Shown: piece after piece, positions 47,800 to 59,800 of the stretch | How the letters are laid out: every line of letters starts with the position of its first letter | Position numbering within the stretch: the stretch's first letter is position 1 | NCBI GenBank assembly: GCA_023055355.1 | Contig: JALJCS010000038.1 | Location: forward strand, 620,001 to 684,000 | DNA: 64,000 bases | From: Agelaius tricolor | Lineage: Eukaryota > Chordata > Aves > Passeriformes > Icteridae | Direction of reading: 5' to 3' | Translations under genes and position numbers: made by a program | The notes under the pieces: generated by a model | Told to the model about the DNA's origin: nothing | The model's database searches: none | The model's input: the letters and a program-made list of their open reading frames with translations, nothing else

Positions 47800-50700
47800 A
47801 ATGCTGTGGTTCACTGTTCTTGCTGTCCCCATACAATCATTGTCCCGTTAAGGGCAGTTATGTAACTTCTGCAGTGTTTAAGGAGTTTTAAGCCTTTTTG
47901 TAGCATTTATCTGTTTATTGTGTCCCAGTTTATTCAACAAACATTTCCAAACTTTGCATGACATGGATCCCACTACCCAACAGTATTTAACACAGCTAAC
48001 CAGCAAAACATGCAACACTACCAGGCTGTGTCAAAAATTGCACTCACCCCAAGAGTTATCTGAATATTTTCAGTCTATGAGTTTCTGAAATAATTTGTTC
48101 CAAATCAGTCGTTTTGTTTAGTTTTAGTTTCTTTAGGAGCTTTAGTTTCTTCTACTTAATGTGCCTTTAAAACAATGGGCATCTCTTGATAAAACAATCA
48201 GAAACAGGGAGAAGAGTATTCAGTAAGTCAACAGTGAAAAAATCTTGAAGATACAAACCAGAAGGACATCACATTTTAGAACTTGTACAATAAGAAAAGA
48301 GTTTTTAAAAGAAAAACCTTGTAATGATTTTAGTGTCCTTTCAAGCACTTTAAAAATCAACCTCATTCATCTGAATTTCAGCTCTGTGTTTTAATAAGGA
48401 TGCATTAGGTGGTTTATGAATCTTGTATCTCTTTCAGTCTGCTCCCTGCAGCTGTACTCTGCTGAAGCTAGTGGGATGTCCAGATTTAGTTCCAGAATAG
48501 ATCAATCCAATCTTCTGAGGTACAGTCCTCAGCAGCACATGCTTATGCTTAGGCTTTAATAGGCACTTTGCTTGGAGAGCCTTCCCCTTTGAGACAGAAG
48601 TGGAAAAGGGCCAGTCTCAAATACTTCAGTGGTGCTACTTGTGCTTGAAGGCATTGCAGACATGGAAAAATAATTCATCCCCTGGTAACAGAGGCTGATT
48701 CAGTATGGGGGGAGGATTACTTTAGCAAAATGAATTTTTTTTTTTTTCCATGTAAAAGGCTCCATAAATCCAGATGTTATTCCAGTAAGGTTTGTTCTTG
48801 TCTGTAGTATTTACACGATCACTTAGAGTTTGATAATACTGAGTATCCTCTTGCAGTTTTCAGTCTGATTGATACAGAGGAGTCACCAGAGCAGGGATTT
48901 CTGCTTGCAGGTCTGTAGTGCTCCTATTCATGCTTTTAGGCTGTCTCACTCCATTCAGGATTCTTCTAAAAGATCAACTAAATCCATGTAGATGATGTGA
49001 AAGTGGCAGTTCAATACAATCACTGGCTGTGCAGGTGAGTTTCAGTTAAATTTTCCTCTTTTAAGGTATGTTATTAGGTATAAGATAGAAGCTTTGAAAT
49101 AACATCCTTTCAGGAAAAAAAAATGCCAAAGCATTGGCATGTATATGTTGAGAAACAAATTAGAATTATTTTTTCTTCTTTTACTTTAAAAAGCTTTAGT
49201 GCAAATTTTTTCATATATGTTCATCAAGGCACTTTGATCATGTCCCTTGCAATTATTTCCCTTTTAACAAAACAGGCCATCACACTCCTAATGCTTCTTA
49301 TTTATGGTGGCATCCCAGCAGACACATCTTGAAGGGTGTGCAATTTAAATACAGAATTCCTACTGCAGAAAGAGCACTAGAATTCTTTATTACCATATGG
49401 TTTTACTAAATAAAAGTAGTCAGGAGCTTGGGTTCTGACAGATGGGTTGGAAGTAGTTCCTATGCTACCATTGTATGTTAATGTTTATATATAATCTTTT
49501 ACTGCCTCAAGTTTGTCAACTGAACATAAAAACAGTATCATATGAGATCATTCTCTCACAGAATAAAGCTGACACAGATTGGAGTAGTATTTCAGTAAGA
49601 AATAACTCCCCAGAGTGGCAGAAAAGGTGCTGTGCAGGAACAGTGCAGAAAATAACCCTACAGCTTTCTTCTTGTTTTTCAAGATTTTCTGCCTTGTTAC
49701 AGCAGAGTGAAAGAAGGGTTTCTGCAGCTGTTTTTCCTTTGCCCTTTAACAGATTTCAACTCTGTGGGCCAGGAATGGAAGTATGTGTTGGAGTTCCTGA
49801 TCAGAATCATCCTTACTTGTCCACAGCTCAGGCATAACATTGTGCACAAAAAGCTGTTTCTGAAAGCAAGGTGTAAAACCACATTGGGTTAATGTGTGTG
49901 TCCTGAAGGACATCAGGCATGTGGCTTGTTAATAAAGAGTCAGCATCTTTTTCTTTTCCTCAGCTCCAAAGAAAGGTGCAATGGAGCAAGTGTCAAGCTA
50001 AATGCCTAGGAAATTCCTTCTCATCTCTGCAGATGTGCAGGTACCTATAGCCAAAGCTGGCAAAACTTACATGAGGAGAGTTTTGTAGAAGCTCTATGGG
50101 GAAAAAGCTTAAGGCTGAGCTGGATGATCAATGGTAGGACCATGGCAGGAAGCTTAACAAAAAGCCCAGAGCAAGAACAAGAAAAAGAACCTGAAACAGT
50201 AAAATCACCTTAGTTTGTATCAAGTCATGTCCTGTTGTTAAGAGGGTCAGTGTAAGACGAAGGAGATCCCAGTATCCTGAACAAGGGGAAAGGAACAGTC
50301 CTGTAGAGCCTGTACTGGTTGGAGTGCCTGGGATAAGTAGTGCAGTGTACTCTGATGAGACTGGATCTGCTCTGGCTGGACTTCCTTCTCCCCTTGCTGA
50401 AGTTGAATGATGAGGCTTTGCTCGAGCAGTAGAAAAATCTTCAGTCAAGACTGGAAGATGCTCTTCAGAAAATGAAACCAGGAAAAAGACTTGGTCTTAC
50501 AGCAGTTCTATCATACAATAATCATTCCCTCTTCTCATGGACAAGAACTACCTTCCTCACCAAATGGATTTAGACACTAGCAAGGACTGTGCTTTCTGTA
50601 TTCTCTTTCAGTAGTTTTCATAAAAATCATATTTGTGTCCTCTTTGAGGACAGGAAGGTGCACTTTGCATTGATGGGAGAGGCCCTCTCAGTTCTACTTT

Positions 50701-50889
50701 GGTTTGAGGCAGGGTTTCCTCTCACTACAGAGTCTGACATCTGTGGGTGACTATTCTGTAACATCTTGCTGAATACAAATGGTAGATATCTTCTTAGGTT
50801 CCAGGGCAAGCTCTTCTCGGAATTGTTTTCTGAGGAACTGGGAGCTTCAGTGCATCAGGGATAGCCCATTTAACTGGGGGGTTTCCCTC
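47800..50889 (-). other. CRAT: CRAT 3' UTR (distal extent uncertain) and convergent gap
   Basis: This is the region between the DOLPP1 tail and the CRAT stop codon, with no supportable coding exon. Minus-strand AATAAA hexamers occur at 49391-49386 (1.5 kb after the CRAT stop, followed by CTAGTGCTCTTTCTGC) and at 47934-47929 and 47919-47914 (3 kb after the stop). The first would give a 1.5-kb UTR; the distal pair would bring CRAT transcripts close to the DOLPP1 end. No repeats were recognised. Confidence 0.4.
49386..49391 (-). terminator. CRAT: Candidate CRAT polyadenylation signal
   Basis: On the minus strand this reads GGTAATAAAGAATTC, followed by a T/G-rich stretch. It is the first consensus hexamer I find downstream of the CRAT stop codon at 50892-50890. 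Confidence 0.4.
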
Positions 50890-53800
50890 TTACAGTTTGG
50901 ATTTGGGAGCAGCCTGGAGCAAGATCCTCATGTCTAGGAGTGCTTTCTCAAGGTAATGTGCCATGCGGGCTGCGTTTGTGTCAGCACAGCTATTGAAGGC
51001 TGAAATTGCAAAGTTGATGTGTTCCTCCATGGGGTTGTAACACACTCCGTAGCCATCTGGAACCACGGGACCAAAACACATCACACAATCTGTCTTGGCT
51101 GGGACCTGTGGAGACAATGTGATTAAAACCTTCTGACCGGTCAGAGAAAAATGAAACCATCAAATGGAAATAGCTCTGTCAACAGAGGAAACTCATCTCT
51201 AGAAGGGCCTTTGGTCACCCTCGCCTCCCACCACGTGTGCTGGATCCTACTATTTAGCTGCAATGTGTTTTCCACTGCATTTGCACAGGAGTGCTTCTCC
51301 CCAGGGTAAGCTTGTAGTAAGTCACAAGTAGAATCACTCAGTAAGAATCAGAGCACAGCACTTAAAGCTGTTCTGACGGCTGATTTCATTGATATCACTT
51401 TGATTTAGACACCACTCTTGGTGATCTTGGCTTTGGTTATGTTAGTGTTTTACGTGTCTGTGAGGGACTGTGGAAAGTGTAAGATCAGATCTGTAGCTTT
51501 GTGGGATTGGCAGCCAGCTTAGAAATTTCTGACCCAATGCAGATGAGTTTCTAACAGACAGGAACTGAAGAGAAACATGGAGAAGGAAGGCATGAAAAGG
51601 AACAGAGAGTGCTTTTGGCTCAGAAGAGTTGTACCTGGCTGGTTGAGAGGTTGAAGTGCATTGCAACAGCATAGGCTGTGTCCATGAAGAGCTCAGGAAT
51701 GCTCACCAGGTCCTCGATTGCCTGGAGCTTCAGCCCCAGGAGGTGCCGGTCTATGGCATTGCCCCGTATGGCCTGGGGGAAAGCAAGGATGGACAGATGA
51801 AAGCCAGGCCTGAGCAAAACTATTTCTTTGGGTTAAAGAAAAGAACACTTCTAAAAAGTCTCTCAAGTTAGAAGGAAACCAGATGTTGCTTTTAAGACTA
51901 ATAATCTTGATTGTAAGGACTGTGAAGTTAAACACACCAGTGCAAACAATCTTACAGTTCCTGCCCATGGACTCCCTCTGGTTTAAGGACTCCTTGTGCA
52001 ACTTCAGTGTTTATAATCAACAATGATGGTAAGAAATGAAGCTATTGTAATATCTAATTTTCTCCTTTAGGCCAGTCACAAGGGACACTTAACACACCAG
52101 CTAGAGAGGATTTAGTCTGTGGCTTTAGAGCAATGTCAGATCAGACCTTTGCAACACTGATGGCCACACTGCTGTGTCAGGAGCAAAAGATGTTAAGGTC
52201 TTGTCTTTCCCCAGAGCTCTCATTTGCTGGGTAAAGCCCCAAGCCTGTCTGTATAGAGGACACTCACCATGTCTGTGTATTCCCTGTGGGCCTGCGTGGC
52301 TCTCCTCAGCAGGTCTGCTTTCTCCTGGTCCTGTGAACACACAAATCTGTTTAAGTTTTTCTGCAAAATGGAGAACCTAATTTTGGCTGTTCTCTAGGAT
52401 GGAGGACATTTCTGTTATGTGTGTCTGTATGAAACTCATCTATATTTACTAGATTTAATTTTTGCATCATTTTGTTTGGCAGCATTACTTCATTCTGAAG
52501 AGTTCATCCATCAGTAGCAGAACTTAGTTTGAGTAGCTGAACAGCCTTACAAAGGACTTTTTGGTGGGCTCAGAAACATCCACATGATGTTTCCCAGGCT
52601 TTCAGTACATATGATAGAAAAGTCAAATCAAACCCCTGATGTGTAAAGATACTGCAAGCTATGGTTTAGCTCAATATGGGGTGCAGCCCTCCTTAGCTGA
52701 AACCAGATGACACAGGGTTAGCCAAATAAACAGCTTTTCTCTTTTCTGGATTCCTCTTACTCCACTTCTTTGAGATCCTCACCGATTTGTCAGGGCTGTC
52801 CATGGACTGCACAAACTTGAGGGAGTCCACGGAGGTGGAGCGGATGGTGTCGGTGCGGCCCAGGCGGAACATCCGCAGGGACGCGCTCTCGTACGTGGCA
52901 CAGGCGCGGCCGTACATCCTGGGGCAGCGAGGAGAAAGGCACACGAGTGAGTCTGCCCTGCCACAGCCTTGTCTGTGCCAGCTTTAGCAAGCTCACATGT
53001 TTGAGTCTGTCAGTGAGGAGGTTGAGGAATGAGCTATGAGTGGTCTTACCTGTAGTATGCCAACTGCAACGCCAGCTGGATAAAAGCATCAGGGCTTATC
53101 TTCTCTGACTTGGGAAATCCTTTCCCAAATTGATGAAAGACCATGACTTTGATATCCAGATCTTCAACCATTCTGCAAGGAAAGAAAGAGGAACTGTTCC
53201 TTTGTGTGTTGCTCATTCTTGTAACACAGTGGGATGGATTTGCTTTCTCAAGGCTCAGAGGGAACAGGCCATCTGGATCTGACCTATGCAGGGACAGAGA
53301 GCTCCAGCACACATAGATCTCTTTGGGCAGCACCACAGAGGTAAGAAATTTTGGCCACTGCTGAAAATCTCCACCAGGTTAGATGGTCATGTGTATGTTT
53401 ATACTCCAGTATTCTTGGCTGGATCCAGTAAAGCCTTGCTCTTTCTTAGCAAATGGGATGAATCAGTAATAATCCTTTTCTAGCACCTCTGTGGCAGTGC
53501 TTTTCAGCTCAGCCGAATGCTGTTGAGCCCAGAAGTCACTGGGAAAACTCCCTGGCTGCAGTGGGGAAAGCCTCATTTAAACCACTGACAGGCTCCAAAT
53601 GGGGACAAGAATTACTCCCTCAGTCACCCATGCACTTCTCCATACTCACATGTTGAGGTTTTGCTTTGCCTTCTCTATGTCATTCTTGATTTCTGGGGTG
53701 ATGTTAAACCGCAGCTTTTTGGGCATTGGTAGGTGAACTGTAGGCGATTTGCCTGTCTCAGGTTTCTTCCTGCACAGAGAAATGGTTCAGTTTGACCAGA

Positions 53801-56800
53801 GCTTTGGCACGAGGCCACAGCCTGGATAGAAATGCACAGGAAACCTTCCCTAACACCCTGTGACACTGGTCACAGCCTGACAGACCCCTCACAGTGCCAA
53901 TAAGGGATCCCCAGTGCTGAGGAAAAGCAGGGGCAGGACTCACGTGAACTCCACGATGTGGTCCAGAAGAGCAACGATGGGTGGGCCTTCGGAGGGAGCG
54001 TGCTCATATACGAGACCACAGGAGCCATCTTCAGCAACGATGAACTGGGACAGAAGCATGAGAGGACAGTGTTGAAGACAGCCAGTATGTGAGGCAGAAG
54101 ATACCCAGAGAGACCTCAGTGTCTCCCTGTCTATCTCAGAGCCTGTCCTTGCACACTGAGAGGTCTCCTTTAGCAGCACAGCAGTGGAATCCTTTCAGCA
54201 GGTGCAGAAGATCTGAGAGCACTGTTAAAAGTTCTGCAAAATTCCCTGGATAAGAGTGTGCTTGACATATTGGTGTGCTCAGTGCTCTAGCCACTCATAG
54301 AGGTTCAGTGGCTCTGGTTTACTGAGATGCACCCACAGTACAGGAATAATATTGCCACACGCTGGCTTACCCTTACTTTTCAATCAGCTGGAACATCTAA
54401 ACTTTATCCCCTTGGTGAAGAGTTCCAAATAAGAACAAAACAGCTGAAAATACTGAATAGTTCAGCAGGTATGAGAGGAGTCCTCTAAAGCACCATTGCT
54501 ACAATCTGCAAGCCAGGATATACCAACTAATGAAGGAAAAAGCTCCAACAGCAGCTGCTGTTGAAGGATCTTGGCAAGACTGAATGGAGAAGAGATCAGA
54601 GAGATGCAGTGAGATGGCAGTGCATGTTTCAAAAAACTAAACAAAATGCCATTGGGCAGCTTCTGGCAGAACCAGGAAAAGTGACAAGCCTGGAGGAGAT
54701 CCAAGGAACAGATCTCCCATCGTTTGGGCTGCCTCTGAGCAGATGAGGCATTGTTGACCGCAGGCAGAAAATTGATTTATAAGGAACACAAAGACCTGCT
54801 GCACTGAATAAACGTGGGCAGAGGCAGAAAAGAAACAAGTCCCTGAGGCAGCAACAAATGCTGGTAACTGCGGAGGGAACCACAGGATCTCACACCATCA
54901 GCCACCACTCCTCATCTCCCTTGTTTTTCTACTCTCTTGAAATGAGGACCTTTGCTGCAAAAGGTTCCTGGGAGTTTTTAGACTTTTGCAGTCTCAGGAA
55001 ACACCTCCAGAGCCACCTCTTCAGTACCTCTAGAGCATCAGTTCTTACCTGCAGGGTTTTGTCGAACCATCGGTTGCCGCTGTTGAAGCGGCTGCCGCCG
55101 CCGTGCAGCATCTGCGCGGCCACGCGGCTCTTGTAGATGTCCTCGGACACCCGGGGCATGGGGGCGTCCAGGCACACGGTGCAGATGCTCTTCTCAATAG
55201 CACGCACGGACTCCTTGTTGGTCTTATCTGGGAGAGAAAGGAACTGTGAGTAAAGTGGGGGTTGTGTCATTGGAAGGAGAGACATTTGAAAGGATGGGTT
55301 TGAAGGATGCGGTGTTGGGTTCCCACTGTACCTCAGTGGGGGTGTACACAGCTATTAAAATTGCAGCCAGCTGGGTTGTTACAGGTGTGAACATGCTGCA
55401 TTCACCCTCCTTTTTTCAATTTTCTTACATCCTACCCATTTGCAAGGACACAAAAACTCTGGGATTTCACTAAACTTCATACTTTGAATCTGTACCTCTC
55501 AACCCAAAAATTACAACAGATTGCAACGATTGCTTCTTTAAGGTGGAAAGCTCATGTTATCTGTCCAAAACAAGCTTCCAAAAGAAAAAACTGAGCAGAG
55601 CACAGTGGGGAGGTTTGTTATTCAAGGATCTGCAGTGTTTGTTAGCACATGTGTGTTAGGGGCTCTACAGACCTTTCAGGAGGTTGTTGTAGGCTTTAGC
55701 CCAGCTGTTTCGGTGGTTGGTGGTGAGGATCCCAATAGGTTCTTTGTTTGTTTGGAGAGAGGTGTTCCAAATCTTCTCCAGCTGAATGAAGAGCTGGTCA
55801 GCAGTAAGGGGAGATCCATCACTGTTGTAAACATCTAGCTCAAAGAACTGAAAGTGAGAAGAGTGGACAAGGACAGAGACAGACAGTGAGAGAAGATAAT
55901 TGTCCAGCCCCAGAAACCGGCAACAGCTACTTTGAGAAGGTAAGGCCTGGCTAAAGAACTCAGCTTGCAAGACTTTTGAAGGATGCTCAGAATTGAGAGA
56001 CCCAAGTCCAGCTTCCTTTGCAGGGCATAAATACAGTCCTGGTTTTATGAAGCCATGGTAACAAGGACCAAGGAGGAATTCCTGTTTCTGAGACTAAGTT
56101 GCAGTGGGAGGGTTTGTTATCCAATTTTCACTTTCAGTTCCAGTTGCAGACATGGTTTCTGGGCTTTGAGAGACAGGAATTACCGGGACAAGAAACAGAG
56201 GAAGGAAGATAGTATTTTTCTGCCTCTAGTCTGCTGCTTACATGTGGCAATTCTGCTGCTGGCCAAAGGGGATAAAAGGAGCAGGAACAAATCCCTGGTG
56301 AGAAAAACCTTGTGGGCAGAGAATTTGTTATTCCCTTTCCTCTGTATAACAACTAGCAAAAGGGACACCTGCACCTCAGCAAACTTGAAAGCCCAGCAGT
56401 TGCCTTACCTGGAAGTTGTGAACAACTGTGATGTGTCTGGACTGCTTTTTGCCTTTGGCATAGTTGACAATGGAGTCCCGCTTAGGCCCGGGAATGCGGC
56501 AGGATGAGAAGATCTGGTAGTACTGGTTCATACAGAGGGGCTTCCCACCCATGTACTCCACTGGAAGGGTCTCACTGGGCACACAGCAAGGTAAGGAGGA
56601 AGGAGAGAGAGAACAGGTCAGTGTGAGCAGGCCTGTGCTCCCTGCACAGGTCACAGGCTCTGCCCTGCAGCTGCACTCCCTGCCTCCCTCTGGCAAAACC
56701 TAAAGGTATTGGTGGCATTAAAAGGGGCTGTCCTTCCCCATCCCTAGCAGCTTTCTTAGTACAGGCTACAAAAAAAAAGTCTGTTTGCTGGCCTTTCATT

Positions 56801-59800
56801 TGGGAAGGGAAAAACACTGTCCTTTCTGTGACACCAGAGAATCAGGTCTCTGGACCTAGTCCATGGCTGTACCTCTGAGTGATGAGTATCTGATGTGATT
56901 CATGAACTAGGCAGGGGCTCAATCACTTGCTTCTGCAGTCATATTCCAACCACCCTGAACTTTGTCTGACTATTGGTGTTGGTAAACATATTTTTGGACT
57001 TTAAATAAGGTGTGTCCAGCAGAGATTTGCTGGTCACCAAAAGAAAAAGGGTAAGGGAGGAACAAATGTCTCTATAGCTCATTCCATCTAGCTAGGAGGT
57101 GAGAAACACCAGGAACCCAATGTTAGAGACTCAAATTCCTGCTGCCTGAGCTGTTGCTTGTCCTGTGAGCAAACAGAAGTGCAAAGCTCTGTAAGACTGT
57201 CAGTCGTGCTCTCTCCCTCCAAGCACGTTCCCATGGAAAGCAATGAAAGCCAATGAAAGCATTAAGGTAAACAAAGAACATGAAGACAGAAGAGTAAGTT
57301 TGCTTTTTTCCACTGGAGGGGACTGGGGATTACAGTATCTCTTCCCAAATCTGTGCTGTCATCTCTTGCCTTTCTATGTGGGAGATTTATGGACAAGGCT
57401 CGGCCTCTCTGTGACGTTAAAGAACGTGTGAGCTCTCAGGAGGGTCAGTAACTCACTTGTCAATCATGGCCTTGAAATCCAGGAGACCCTCGATCAGCTT
57501 GGCAGCAAACCTGGAAAAATACCAAATGTAACAAGCTGAGATCAGGCAGAGATGTGTCTGGGGCTGAGGGAGGAGCTGAGGAGGATTAGCAGAGCTGTTC
57601 TCTGCTCCTCAGGAAGCTCAGCCTTTCTGCCAAGCCCCTGTTGTGCCCATCTCTGGTTCACTGACACAGCCACTCTGGGCTGTGATTTGAGATTGCTGGA
57701 TAGTCGTACTGTGTGGCACTTTCTTTTTTTATGTGTCTTACTACACAGCCAAGGAACTCTGGACAGCTTTCAAGAAAGGATTGTCATGCATTAATGACCC
57801 TCTAACAGCAGTGTTTGCTACTGATGTGTTACAATTTTATCACATCTGAGTTCCGATTCTCAGCATTAAAACAGCACCAAGGATTTCTGCCCTTCCCTGG
57901 CTAGGGGCCACCCTGGAGTGTCAAGCCAAGATGCAGCTGTTTCTCCCTGCATCTAAGACACCACTGGTGACTGAATTCCTACCCCAGTGAACACCCTGCT
58001 GCTAGCATAACTCTGGCAAACCTTCCTCTGGCACTGAGGGCTTGGAAACAAAGCAGATGTGCTGCATGAGGACACTGAGGTGTTGTGTTTACCAGGATCA
58101 ATGTAAACAGTGCCAATGCCAGCTCCCAGCAGGGCTGTGACATGCCACATCAAGCTGCTTAGCTAGAAGTGACCTTCTCTTAGCTAGATTGGCCTTCTCT
58201 GACATGGGAGCTCCCACCTGTCCCTGAAGGAAGGAGGCAGGAGGTCACAGGGACAGGGGGTTGTGTTGTTGGCTGAGTGATGTGGTGCCAACATTTGGCA
58301 TTTGCAGGCAGTGTCCTTTAGATTGGCTCAGCCTGCCCATTCCAGGGAAAGATCAAAGGACACAACTCCAAGAACCTAAGGGTTCTGTGAAATGAGACAT
58401 TCTGCAAAGTAGTTTTCAATTAAAATTCCTCAGTCTTACTGTAAAACACAAGGGAAACAGAAGTAAGAGTGTCTGTGTTCCTTTCCAGAGAATTAACAGC
58501 CTGGAAGCAGAGTTTGGGCTCAAGGAGACAGGAGAGGTTGGTTGGCTTGTTTTCAGCCAGCAGTTTTGCCAGGTTAAGGAGTAAAAACCCACCACTTTCC
58601 AAAATTGCCTTTTGCTTTTGGAAGCTTTAGTTTCAAGCTGCACTGTCAAACTTCTTTGTGCAGCAACAAACTACGCAAACACACATTTAAATTCTATTTT
58701 AAACAGGAGCCCACCTTCTTATGCAGCTGCTGAATTCCACTGGTTGGGCACTTGCAGCGCTCCAGATTATTTGGAAAACTTGAGAGTGCATAATACGACA
58801 GAGAGCTTTCAAGACATTTGTGTACTCTTGCAGTGTTGTGAGGCTAATCCTGTGCTCAGGTGTATCGAGGGGTGGGAGGGAGGATTTGTTCCCAGCCTCA
58901 TTGATCCCCTGGCTGGTACTTGTGATCTGCCAGGGCAATGCTGACTGGTAACTGTGGCAAAGGTGCCTGTGTAAAGGTCAGTGCTGAAGTTTTGCAAATG
59001 GATTCAACACACACTGCTAGTGGTGGTTAAAATTAAAGGGAGCCCACGAGGAAGAGAGGGCATGGCAGGGTCTGATTGCAAGGAAAAGCTTGGAGTGGGA
59101 GGGCTGGTCACTGTGGTTTCCCAAACCATGAATCACAATAGGGGACAGTCCCGGTCAGGCTCCTCCATCCCTATAAACTACAAACTCCAGAGGCATTTCT
59201 GGGTGATTTCCTTTACATGCCTGGGCTACTTTCTGTGCCTCCTTTAACTGCACACACAATCACAGTGCCTCCAATACATCCTCACAATGTCTTCAGCCAG
59301 TGATGGGACCATTTTGCAGTGAAGATCTGTGCTTGAGCAAAGACCTCAATGTAGTTCCATAGTTCCTGTTTAATACCTGAACCACTAGACTCTTTGGTTT
59401 TCTCCCCTGATGAAATATTTAGACTGGTGCAACCAGGAGTTTGCTTACAGCCTGGCAGCCTTATCCTTACAGCAAAGACAGCTCAGTCCCGGGGACCACA
59501 TTACTCATTCCCAATCTGCCTTAATACCCTCATCCCTGTTGAGCACAAAAAGCTCATCCCACCTATAACCTAAGGGAAGGTAGAAAAGGATTTTACCTGA
59601 GCTGACCTTGTCGATCCAGAAAATCCTGCTTAGGTAAAACCACACCTGGGCTGGAGTGGACCACAACTGGCAAGCGATATTCCAGGTAAGCTGTCTTCAG
59701 CCACCAGTCTGAGAGCTGGGATGGAAAAAGAAAACATGCAGGGAGTTGCTGCTGCTGCTGCTGTCCAACCCAATTCTGGCTGATGCGTCTCAGCATCCTG

